From positions 1-6,374 of the forward strand of contig PWGS01000263.1 in NCBI GenBank assembly GCA_003554505.1: a DNA stretch of 6,374 nucleotides. Direction: 5' to 3'. The translations under genes and the position numbers were made by a program. Every line of letters begins with the position of its first letter. Position 1 is the stretch's first letter. The stretch is from Desulfonatronospira sp. (lineage in GTDB: Bacteria > Desulfobacterota > Desulfovibrionia > Desulfovibrionales > Desulfonatronovibrionaceae). Shown piece by piece: positions 1 through 4,871 of the stretch. The notes under the pieces were generated by a model that saw nothing but the letters and a program-made list of their open reading frames with translations, did not search any database and was not told the origin of the DNA.

Positions 1-47
1 TAAAGCATGTTATCGAGGTTATTCTGGCTTAAAAACTCGTGTATAGG

Positions 48-131
48 TTTTGATTTACGCTTCCTTGGAGTGAGTTTTTACGTCCTGTTTGCGAAGTCCC
101 CGGACCCTGGTGAATAATTACCCGCAAACGA
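48..131 (+). repeat. Dispersed repeat, copy A
   Basis: This stretch resembles 3155-3241. Both start with TTTTGA followed by (C)TTTACGC. Both then carry GGAG-T/C-GAGTTTTTACG (67-82 here, 3175-3190 there, 15 of 16 identical). A weaker match continues through TGC-AA-TCC-CGGA, ATAAT and AAACGA. Just upstream, TAAAAACTC (30-38) is the exact reverse complement of GAGTTTTTA (72-80), so a fragment of the same element may sit here in opposite orientation. No coding potential is seen. The outer limits are approximate. Confidence 0.5.
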
Positions 132-213
132 AGAATTTTTTCTTTTGGCAAGGAAATCAAGCAATTATGAACAGGCGTATCTTAATACGGTGACGAATAA
201 TTGTGCAGATTGA

Positions 214-230
214 CCACGCGAAGCGCGTGG
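214..230. repeat. GC-rich perfect hairpin
   Basis: CCACGCG, AAG, CGCGTGG forms a perfect 7-bp stem with a 3-nt loop. No T-run follows on either strand, so it does not look like an intrinsic terminator. It is more like a REP-type palindrome or a protein-binding site. Its function is unknown. Confidence 0.5.
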
Positions 231-464
231 CAGGCTCAGCCAAAAGGAAAAAGAACCGTTTCCGGATGTCTTTGCAATTATTTAATTTCTATAATAACTG
301 GAATTTTATCTGAAATCAAGTCCCAAGAGGCTTATCTGCTCGAAAAAAACAAAAGAAGACAGGCTGGTTTCTATCCGGGAACAAGCTGAATTGCTTCTCT
401 CCCGCCCGGGCATGTCTGTCAAATCCCCCTGAACCTATTGTGAAAATTTTCAACAAAAATTTCG

Positions 465-493
465 TTGACCTTTTCCTGATGTATTCCTATGAT
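465..493 (+). promoter_or_regulatory. Sigma70-type promoter candidate, rightward
   Basis: TTGACC (465-470), a 17-bp spacer and TATGAT (488-493) match both consensus hexamers at 5 of 6 positions with the ideal spacing. The 24 bases upstream are A/T-rich and include the 12-bp palindrome TGAAAATTTTCA (441-452), which could act as an UP element or operator. Transcription would start near 500. No gene follows for about 630 bases, so the product would be either a very long structured leader for the cyclase at 1134 or a separate noncoding transcript. Confidence 0.5.
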
Positions 494-591
494 GTAAATA
501 GACGTATGATTTTTCTGAAATATATTCTGCAACAGACCGTCACTCATTTCAACAGGCCACTGAAAAACCCTTGGCCAATCAAGCGGGACGC

Positions 592-613
592 GCAATTGAA
601 AAATATCAATTGC
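592..613. repeat. 7-bp stem-loop
   Basis: GCAATTG (592-598) and CAATTGC (607-613) are perfect reverse complements around an 8-base A/T loop. There is no T-run on the plus strand after it, so it is not an obvious terminator. It lies about 100 bases downstream of the predicted start site of the promoter at 465-493. Confidence 0.4.
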
Positions 614-644
614 AAGGCGCGATAACATCCAGGGCCGAAGGGTA

Positions 645-683
645 CAGATGGATTTGCGTGAGAGTGCGAATCCCCCCGATCTG
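645..683 (+). other. Two-tier stem-loop, possible structured RNA
   Basis: An outer stem CAGAT/ATCTG (645-649, 679-683) encloses an inner stem GGATTTGC/GCGAATCC (650-657, 666-673; one G-U pair) with loop GTGAGAGT. A CCCCG bulge (674-678) lies on the 3' side. It is followed by an A-run rather than a T-run, so it is not a plus-strand terminator. I could not match it to a known riboswitch or RNA family by eye. It lies within the region that the promoter at 465-493 would transcribe. Confidence 0.35.
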
Positions 684-777
684 AATTAAAAAAAGGGCAT
701 CTGGTTAACACTACAACGATACTTCAGTAATTTCCACTGGCTCGCAGTCCAGCACAGGCTCCAGCCGGAATCCAGGT

Positions 778-818
778 TGATTGCTGGATCCCGGGTCAAG
801 CCCGGGATGACGGAATCA
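778..818. repeat. REP-like palindromic element (CCCGGG core)
   Basis: The core ATCCCGGG / TCAAG / CCCGGGAT (788-808) is an 8-bp perfect stem with a 5-nt loop. After a small internal loop, TGATT (778-782) pairs with AATCA (814-818). The string GGATCCCGGGTCAAGCCCGG followed by GATGACG is, from memory, typical of intergenic palindromic repeats scattered in many proteobacterial genomes. The left arm also belongs to a competing stem, ATCCAG/CTGGAT (770-775, 784-789). No transposase is linked to it here. Confidence 0.6.
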
Positions 819-857
819 AGGCAAATTTCAATGAATGCAGGTGTCGCTGCAGTGTAA

Positions 858-979
858 ACCTGTCTTTACAAACAGGTGCAGGACAACCCAGCAACTGGAA
901 GCTTTTTACTGACTGTTAACCTGAAAAAAACAGTCCCGTTTAATCGCAGGGCAGGCAAGGTTTAATGAACCTTACCTTG
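858..979. repeat. Cluster of small inverted repeats
   Basis: Perfect stems follow one another: ACCTGT/ACAGGT (858-863, 872-877), GACTGTT/AACAGTC (911-917, 929-935), and AAGGTT/AACCTT (957-962, 968-973). The last is nested in and competes with CAAGGT/ACCTTG (956-961, 974-979). None is followed by a clear T-run. They would lie in the leader of the cyclase gene if transcription starts near 500. Each is short enough to occur by chance; the density is what stands out. Confidence 0.3.
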
Positions 980-1022
980 ATGTTCAGCTGACTGACTGGA
1001 CTCAATTCATGCTCAATACAAG

Positions 1023-1132
1023 CGGGTTATGCGCAGGTTAAGGCCCGTACACAGACAACGCAGCATCCTGCTGCACTTAACCGTAACATGTTGCTTAAAC
1101 ATCAACCCGTTGTTTATTTTACAGGATGTTGC
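1023..1132 (+). promoter_or_regulatory. Leader with ribosome-site-covering alternative fold
   Basis: GCAGCATCCTG (1060-1070) is complementary over all 11 positions, with one G-U pair, to CAGGATGTTGC (1122-1132). The latter contains the ribosome binding site and ends one base before the ATG at 1134. This closed form can enclose the stem TAAACA/TGTTTA (1096-1101, 1111-1116). The same 1060-1070 bases instead form the local hairpin GCAGC/GCTGC (1060-1064, 1070-1074) inside an outer stem GGTTAAG/CTTAACC (1036-1042, 1076-1082), leaving the ribosome site free. CGGGTT/AACCCG (1023-1028, 1104-1109) could close the open form further. This is the arrangement of a translational switch. The ligand or factor is unknown, and no known cyclic di-GMP riboswitch core was recognised. 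Confidence 0.45.
1123..1126 (+). promoter_or_regulatory. Ribosome binding site deciding the start at 1134
   Basis: AGGA lies 7 bases before the ATG at 1134. The only upstream in-frame ATG (1029) has no comparable site and would add 35 residues that do not fit the N-terminal module. Confidence 0.65.
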
Positions 1133-1133
1133 C

Positions 1134-3005
1134 ATGCCCCTTCAACATGTCTCTAAAGTTTACCCGGGTATGATCCTGGAAACCGATGTCATGGCGGCCA
1201 ATGGGCGTTTCCTGTGCAGTCGGGGTCAGTCCCTGAACAGGGAGAACATCAAAGCGCTCATGACCTGGGGTGTGGAGCAGGTATACGTAATGAACGGTCC
1301 TCCGTCCAAACATTCTCCCAAACTCATACAAGATCGCGCGGAACTCTCCTTTAAAGTCACCCATATCAACTCTCTGCCTGCTCATGTCCCTGCCCGGGAA
1401 GCGCAGCAGTCAGCACTGACCAGCCTTTACCGCAAGCTGCCGGCCAAGCCAGAAGACAATGATCCGGAAAAGTGGATTTTTTACTACCGTAAATTATATG
1501 AGTTCTCTCTGTCAGCTGTTGAGCAGGCTGCAGAACTGTGCAATCTTCCTGCAACCATCAACAGAAAAGACAATCCTGAAAAGATCATGGCCAAAGCTAA
1601 TCAAAGGCTGCAGCGACTGATTCAGTTCAGAACATACGCTTTTTTTGTAATGAACGAGAATTCCTCCGCTTTTGAACTTGTTCTGAGCAATCCGCAGGAA
1701 AAAGGGCAGGTTTTTGATGGCCTGCTGATGGAGTTGGTAAAATGCGGAGAAATTGCCTCCATGATCCGCAATCGGCATCCTGCAATCCAGCTGGACCACT
1801 CCCGGCGAAAATGCCTTGTGCATCTTATCAGCACCACCTCCAGGGTGCGCGGACTGTTCATAGGTTACCTTCAGGACGGGGATCCGGATTTGCCCTTAGA
1901 AATCAGGAGCCTGCTGGCCAATGTGCTGCAATACACAGCCAGTGCCCTGGAAAGTTCCCAGCTCTATTCCCTGATCACCAGGAACAATATTGAGCTGCAG
2001 AATACGGTTGAAAAAAGGACTGCAGAACTCAGACAGACAATCCAGAATCTGGAGCAGGAAGTACAGCAGCGAAAGACGGCCCAGAGGAATCTGGATTTTA
2101 TTCTTAACAACGTCCATGACTCCATATTTATCTTTACCCCCCAGGGAAAAATTGACGAAGTTAACGCCAAGATGCTTTCCATGTTTGGAGTCAGCAGGGA
2201 AGAGGCGCTTCAGATGAACATTCCGGCAGACATTTCCTGCAAGAGTTTCTACCGGAACAAAAACATGGGAAACTGGCACGAGGTCATTGAAAAGGGCAGC
2301 GGAATATTCGAATGGACAGCGCAGCGCCAGGATGACGGCAGCACATTCCCAGTTGAGGTCTACCTGAAAAAGATTACCTGGAACGGGCGTGGAGCAGTTC
2401 TGGCTACCCTGCGAAATATTTCCCAGCGCAAGGAGGCCGAAAAAAAGCTGGAATTTATGGCCCTGCATGATCCCCTGACCGAACTACCCAACCGCAAACT
2501 TTTTCTGGAGCGTCTGGGCCAGAGCATTATCCGGGCCCGGAGAAACGCCCTGCAGGCAGCAGTACTGTTTATTGATCTGGATGGATTCAAGCCGGTTAAC
2601 GACACTTTCGGTCACTACGTGGGAGACAAGGTATTAAAGACCATTGCCGAGCGCCTGTGCTCCTCTTTACGCGAGAGCGACACTGTTGCCCGCCTGGGGG
2701 GAGATGAATTCGGCATCATCATCCCGGATCTTTATGCAGACAAAGATTGTACGCAGATAGTGGACAAGGCCCAGCACACACTGAGCCAACCCATAAAAAT
2801 TGACGGACACTGCATACACCTTGGCTGCAGCATCGGTACAGCCATGTTCCCCCGCAACGGCGAGAATGTTGATACCTTGATCAAAGTGGCTGACACCGAA
2901 ATGTACAAGGCCAAAAGACAAAAAAAAGTAAGCCTGGTGCCTCACAAGGAGCCCGTCTTAAGTCACAGCCTGATACTTTCTAAAAATATGCCTACAAGGA
3001 TGTGA
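1134..3005 (+). CDS. Diguanylate cyclase, N-terminal module-GAF-like-PAS-GGDEF
   Basis: Predicted cytosolic enzyme of 623 residues that joins two GTP into cyclic di-GMP. Residues 6-53 (VYPGMILETDV, then GQSL and WGVEQVYV) match the small module usually found in front of HDOD or HD/HD-GYP domains. About 155-275 is GAF-like, 281-321 a coiled coil, 318-435 a PAS domain ending NISQRK, and 440-598 the GGDEF domain. Key residues are present: metal-binding D481 and E525, guanine-binding N489 and D498, the signature GGDEF at 522-526, and the inhibitory RxxD site R513-D516. It should therefore be active and feedback-inhibited. The usual GxN after the last helix (ADTEMYKAK) is replaced by QKK. No membrane segment is seen. 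The start at 1134 rests on AGGA at 1123 and on the module beginning there. The gene stands alone, behind a long structured leader, and converges on the SH3 gene. The product is clear; the sensed signal is unknown. Confidence 0.93.
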   Translation: MPLQHVSKVYPGMILETDVMAANGRFLCSRGQSLNRENIKALMTWGVEQVYVMNGPPSKHSPKLIQDRAELSFKVTHINSLPAHVPAREAQQSALTSLYRKLPAKPEDNDPEKWIFYYRKLYEFSLSAVEQAAELCNLPATINRKDNPEKIMAKANQRLQRLIQFRTYAFFVMNENSSAFELVLSNPQEKGQVFDGLLMELVKCGEIASMIRNRHPAIQLDHSRRKCLVHLISTTSRVRGLFIGYLQDGDPDLPLEIRSLLANVLQYTASALESSQLYSLITRNNIELQNTVEKRTAELRQTIQNLEQEVQQRKTAQRNLDFILNNVHDSIFIFTPQGKIDEVNAKMLSMFGVSREEALQMNIPADISCKSFYRNKNMGNWHEVIEKGSGIFEWTAQRQDDGSTFPVEVYLKKITWNGRGAVLATLRNISQRKEAEKKLEFMALHDPLTELPNRKLFLERLGQSIIRARRNALQAAVLFIDLDGFKPVNDTFGHYVGDKVLKTIAERLCSSLRESDTVARLGGDEFGIIIPDLYADKDCTQIVDKAQHTLSQPIKIDGHCIHLGCSIGTAMFPRNGENVDTLIKVADTEMYKAKRQKKVSLVPHKEPVLSHSLILSKNMPTRM

Positions 3006-3041
3006 CCCCAAAAAATCAAAAAACAAGTTTCAGCCTGTAAA

Positions 3042-3173
3042 GCTGTCTTTGTAACTCTTTGATGTTTACGTTAATCAAAATCAAACTCAAGATAATGCAC
3101 TGCTGTCTTTAAGCAGTTTACCCGACAAAGATCAAATTTATCTCAAGATAAAGCTTTTGACTTTACGCAGTTC
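3042..3173. repeat. Degenerate ~55-bp tandem units
   Basis: GCTGTCTTT occurs at 3042-3050 and 3102-3110, and CTCAAGATAA at 3086-3095 and 3142-3151, in the same order with similar spacing. The next unit begins near 3155, where CTTTACGCAGTT (3161-3172) resembles CTTTAAGCAGTT (3107-3118). This suggests two to three decayed units of about 55-60 bp running into dispersed repeat copy B. There is no gene here. Confidence 0.4.
3099..3120 (+). terminator. Weak terminator candidate
   Basis: ACTGCT/AGCAGT (3099-3104, 3112-3117) forms a 6-bp stem with a 7-base loop, followed by only TTTA. It lies about 95 bases after the cyclase stop codon. The stem is A/T-rich and the T-run short, so termination here is uncertain. 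No better intrinsic terminator was found between the two convergent genes. Confidence 0.2.
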
Positions 3174-3241
3174 CGGAGCGAGTTTTTACGGCCTTACCTG
3201 CAAAATCCACGGAGGACGGGATAATAGAAATAACAAACGGA
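3155..3241 (+). repeat. Dispersed repeat, copy B
   Basis: Second copy of the element at 48-131, in the same orientation. The best-conserved parts are TTTTGACTTTACGC (3155-3168) and GGAGCGAGTTTTTACG (3175-3190). It lies between the convergent cyclase and SH3 genes, so the two copies bracket the cyclase gene. It has no coding potential and no obvious terminal inverted repeats or target duplication. Confidence 0.5.
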
Positions 3242-3350
3242 TGATGCGCCAACACAGAGCGGGAGCATGGGAGCAGTAACAATCTGCCGGAAAGATGTGA
3301 CGCAATGGCTGGCATGGGAAAGTTTTGTCTTTGAAGTCTCAACCCGTGGA

Positions 3351-4016
3351 TCAATAACTGAACCTTCTGGCTTTCTTTCTCTGGATCCTGCCCAGAATAA
3401 AGCCTGTCAGGGCGGTGAAGGCAATGGTGCCGCCCCCGGCCAGGAACCAGTGCATATTCTTTTCGGAGCGCAGTTCCCGGTTTTCCTGCTCAAGATGCAT
3501 GATGTGCACCTCTTTGTGCTCCAGGGACCTGGTGGCGCGCTCCAGATCCTGCTTTATGCCCTCAATGTTGCCGGAATCCTCCAGCAGGGTCTGGTGTCTC
3601 TGGCTCAACTCATCTAATTCCTGTTCAGTGTTTTGCAGTTTTGACTTGAGTTCCTGGTTTTCTTTTTCCAGGTCAGCGGCCTTTTGCTCAATGGCCGGCA
3701 ACCTCTCCTGCAATTCGCTGATGCTTGCCTCCTGCTGACGGATGATTAGTTCCCTGGGTGTCCTGTCCATGGTATACTGCTTCAGCACCCATCCCTCATT
3801 GCCGTCAGTGGTGCGGACTCGGTAATAGTTTCCGGAATCTTCCAGGACCTGAAAAGCTGTACCTGACGGAAGCATCCTTAGAACCTTGTGCTGCGTGCTC
3901 GGGCCGGGGCGCATGGTGATGCTCAGCTCATCGGTGACATAAAGCGTGCTGCCGTGGACCTGGCTGCATAAAAAAAAGACAAAAATCAAAACCATTGGAA
4001 TTATCTTGTAAAACAT
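3351..4016 (-). CDS. YgiM-type SH3b/coiled-coil membrane protein
   Basis: 221-residue envelope protein resembling the E. coli YgiM family (SH3-domain proteins of TIGR04211 type). Residues 1-22 are a signal peptide (probable cleavage after VHG). Residues 25-85 form a bacterial SH3 domain starting YVTDELSITMRPGPS and ending EGWVLKQY. About 92-187 is a long Glu/Gln-rich coiled coil. Residues 189-209 are a C-terminal membrane segment followed by the basic tail RIQRKKARR, so the SH3 and coil should face the periplasm. SH3b domains often bind cell wall or peptides; the exact role of this family is not known. AAAGAGG (4026-4032) precedes the ATG by 9 bases and a good promoter lies just upstream, so the gene can be expressed independently of the PilZ gene 93 bp upstream on the same strand. 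It is complete and of usual length. The family call is strong, the function unresolved. Confidence 0.9.
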   Translation of the reverse strand: MFYKIIPMVLIFVFFLCSQVHGSTLYVTDELSITMRPGPSTQHKVLRMLPSGTAFQVLEDSGNYYRVRTTDGNEGWVLKQYTMDRTPRELIIRQQEASISELQERLPAIEQKAADLEKENQELKSKLQNTEQELDELSQRHQTLLEDSGNIEGIKQDLERATRSLEHKEVHIMHLEQENRELRSEKNMHWFLAGGGTIAFTALTGFILGRIQRKKARRFSY

Positions 4017-4038
4017 TGTTTCTGGCCTCTTTATTCTT

Positions 4039-4077
4039 ATTTCGGGAGATATTTTATCGTTTCCGAAATTTTGTCAA
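4039..4077 (-). promoter_or_regulatory. SH3-gene promoter with spanning inverted repeat
   Basis: On the minus strand a perfect -35 TTGACA (4072-4077) is followed by AAATAT after 17 bp (4049-4054) or TAAAAT after 15 bp (4051-4056). The start site would fall near 4040, about 25 bases before the ATG. A perfect 7-bp inverted repeat, ATTTCGG/CCGAAAT (4039-4045, 4063-4069; 17 bp between arms), places one arm in the -35/-10 spacer and the other at the start site. That is where a repressor would act. The binding protein is unknown; the neighbouring RHH-PilZ protein is a candidate by proximity only. Confidence 0.55.
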
Positions 4078-4109
4078 GAGACATCTGCAAAAGGCTTATT
4101 GCCGGTGCA

Positions 4110-4634
4110 TCACAAGACAGACCCGGCGTGGCATTGCGTGAGGTACTGGCTCAGATTGTCATGGCTGTCCGCTGAGGCTTCCACAATGGACCCTCCAACC
4201 TTGAGGGTAAAATCGTCCCTGGCGACATAATGCGGGATACACTTGAAGCGGGAAAGTTCACCCGAGTCTGAAAGATGACAGATGACCTCATACTCGGACC
4301 GGGCGTTAAGGAACTCGATTTTATTCTCCCTTTCCAGGGGAAAGGCAAGGCATATCCCCCCAAAGGAAATATCATAGACCGTGGCGGCAAAGTACCTGCC
4401 TACATTGGGCTCTTCTGAACTTTCATAAACCATGGCCGGCAGGACGACGCTTTTTCTTGTGAATCTTCTTTTATCATCAGGTTTCATGGCTGCAAATTCC
4501 TTTTCCCGGATAAAATCCCTGAGTATCATTTCCAACAGAACACTGGGGCGTAGATTCTCCTGCAGGGCGACAAGATTGATCTTGTTGTGCAGTTCTTCTC
4601 TTATATGCACAATTTTTCTGCCTGGGCCGGCCAT
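4110..4634 (-). CDS. RHH-like N-terminus fused to PilZ domain, putative c-di-GMP-responsive regulator
   Basis: 174-residue soluble protein. Residues 6-44 look like a ribbon-helix-helix DNA-binding fold: a short strand (RKIVHIR), a first helix (about 13-27), a turn at LRPS and a second helix (LLEMILRDFIRE). Residues 52-155 form a PilZ domain with both cyclic di-GMP binding motifs: RxxxR as R56-R60 in KRRFTRK, and D/NxSxxG as D88-S90-G93 in DISFGG. It is therefore predicted to bind cyclic di-GMP. If the N-terminus is a true RHH it would dimerise and bind DNA. The alternative is a helical extension used only for dimerisation. The start is fixed by GAGGAG (4641-4646) 6 bases before the ATG. It lies upstream of the SH3 gene on the same strand, divergent from a diguanylate cyclase, and close to another. 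No clear terminator follows. The PilZ call is strong, the RHH call moderate. Confidence 0.88.
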   Translation of the reverse strand: MAGPGRKIVHIREELHNKINLVALQENLRPSVLLEMILRDFIREKEFAAMKPDDKRRFTRKSVVLPAMVYESSEEPNVGRYFAATVYDISFGGICLAFPLERENKIEFLNARSEYEVICHLSDSGELSRFKCIPHYVARDDFTLKVGGSIVEASADSHDNLSQYLTQCHAGSVL

Positions 4635-4640
4635 TCCCTG

Positions 4641-4646
4641 CTCCTC
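4641..4646 (-). promoter_or_regulatory. Strong ribosome binding site of the PilZ gene
   Basis: GAGGAG on the minus strand, 6 bases before the ATG (4632-4634). This site settles the start and so keeps the RHH-like N-terminus in the protein. Confidence 0.75.
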
Positions 4647-4683
4647 ACATCCTGTTGAATTTCCACGCCACCTGAAATGTCAT

Positions 4684-4700
4684 AGGAAATAGCATGCCAA
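4684..4700 (-). promoter_or_regulatory. Sigma54-like promoter candidate for the PilZ gene
   Basis: On the minus strand TTGGCATGCTATTTCCT resembles the sigma54 consensus (TGGCACG-N4-TTGC): the GG and C of the two core elements are correctly spaced, but TTGC reads TTCC. The start would be near 4673, giving a leader of about 38 bases. The mismatch at a key position keeps this tentative. A weak sigma70 alternative (TTGTTT, TATGAC) overlaps it. Confidence 0.25.
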
Positions 4701-4704
4701 AAAC

Positions 4705-4718
4705 AATAACCTGTTATT
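4705..4718. promoter_or_regulatory. Palindrome in divergent spacer, possible operator
   Basis: AATAACCTGTTATT is a perfect 6+2+6 inverted repeat. It sits 71-84 bases upstream of the PilZ start and about 154 bases upstream of the second cyclase, in the only shared upstream region of these divergent genes. It lies directly upstream of the sigma54-like site at 4684-4700. The binding protein is unknown. Confidence 0.4.
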
Positions 4719-4871
4719 TTCCTTGTGCTTACGATTATTTTCAGCACGATAATACAGGCCGGAATTGATAACTGTCTGCAATTTGGGGACATAACAGTAC
4801 GGCATATTCGGTTTCCAGGCGAAAAGGTTTGCCATCCGGATTTTTAGCACGCTTTTTGAAGGGCTGTGTGA

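Larger units (their letters stand above)
1..1022. other. Long intergenic region without a convincing gene
   Basis: About 1 kb holds no reading frame with a plausible ribosome binding site and recognisable protein. The longest frames are about 60-70 codons, overlap each other on opposite strands, and show no domain-like pattern. What the stretch does contain is structure: a dispersed repeat near 48-131, a GC-rich hairpin at 214-230, a sigma70-like promoter at 465-493, and stem-loops at 592-613, 645-683, 778-818 and 858-979. Much of it could be the 5' leader of the cyclase gene at 1134, or it could hold an unrecognised small RNA. Whether a neighbouring gene ends just left of the window cannot be seen. 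Confidence 0.6.

Noticed and set aside
201..389. 62-codon plus-strand frame
   Set aside because: It crosses the hairpin at 214-230, has no ribosome binding site, and its composition does not look like a protein.
417..422. TTGACA on the minus strand
   Set aside because: No -10-like hexamer lies at 15-19 bp spacing.
419..628. 69-codon minus-strand frame overlapping a 61-codon plus-strand frame (440-625)
   Set aside because: The two frames overlap almost fully on opposite strands, neither has a ribosome binding site, and they cover the promoter and hairpin. A decayed gene fragment cannot be excluded.
840..1132. Known cyclic di-GMP (GEMM) riboswitch before the cyclase
   Set aside because: The conserved GEMM core (such as GACGCAAAGC with a tetraloop-receptor pair) was looked for and not found.
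1029..1133. Upstream in-frame ATG extending the first cyclase by 35 residues
   Set aside because: It lacks a good ribosome binding site. The added residues have no domain match, and the known N-terminal module begins right after the ATG at 1134, which has AGGA 7 bases upstream.
3163..3617. Frames of 63 codons (minus) and 116 codons (plus) at the end of the SH3 gene
   Set aside because: They overlap repeat copy B and the antisense of the SH3 coiled coil. They are frame shadows with no ribosome binding site.
4080..4109. Terminator after the PilZ gene
   Set aside because: Only a 3-bp GGC/GCC stem before four Ts on the minus strand is present, too weak to call. The next gene has its own promoter instead.
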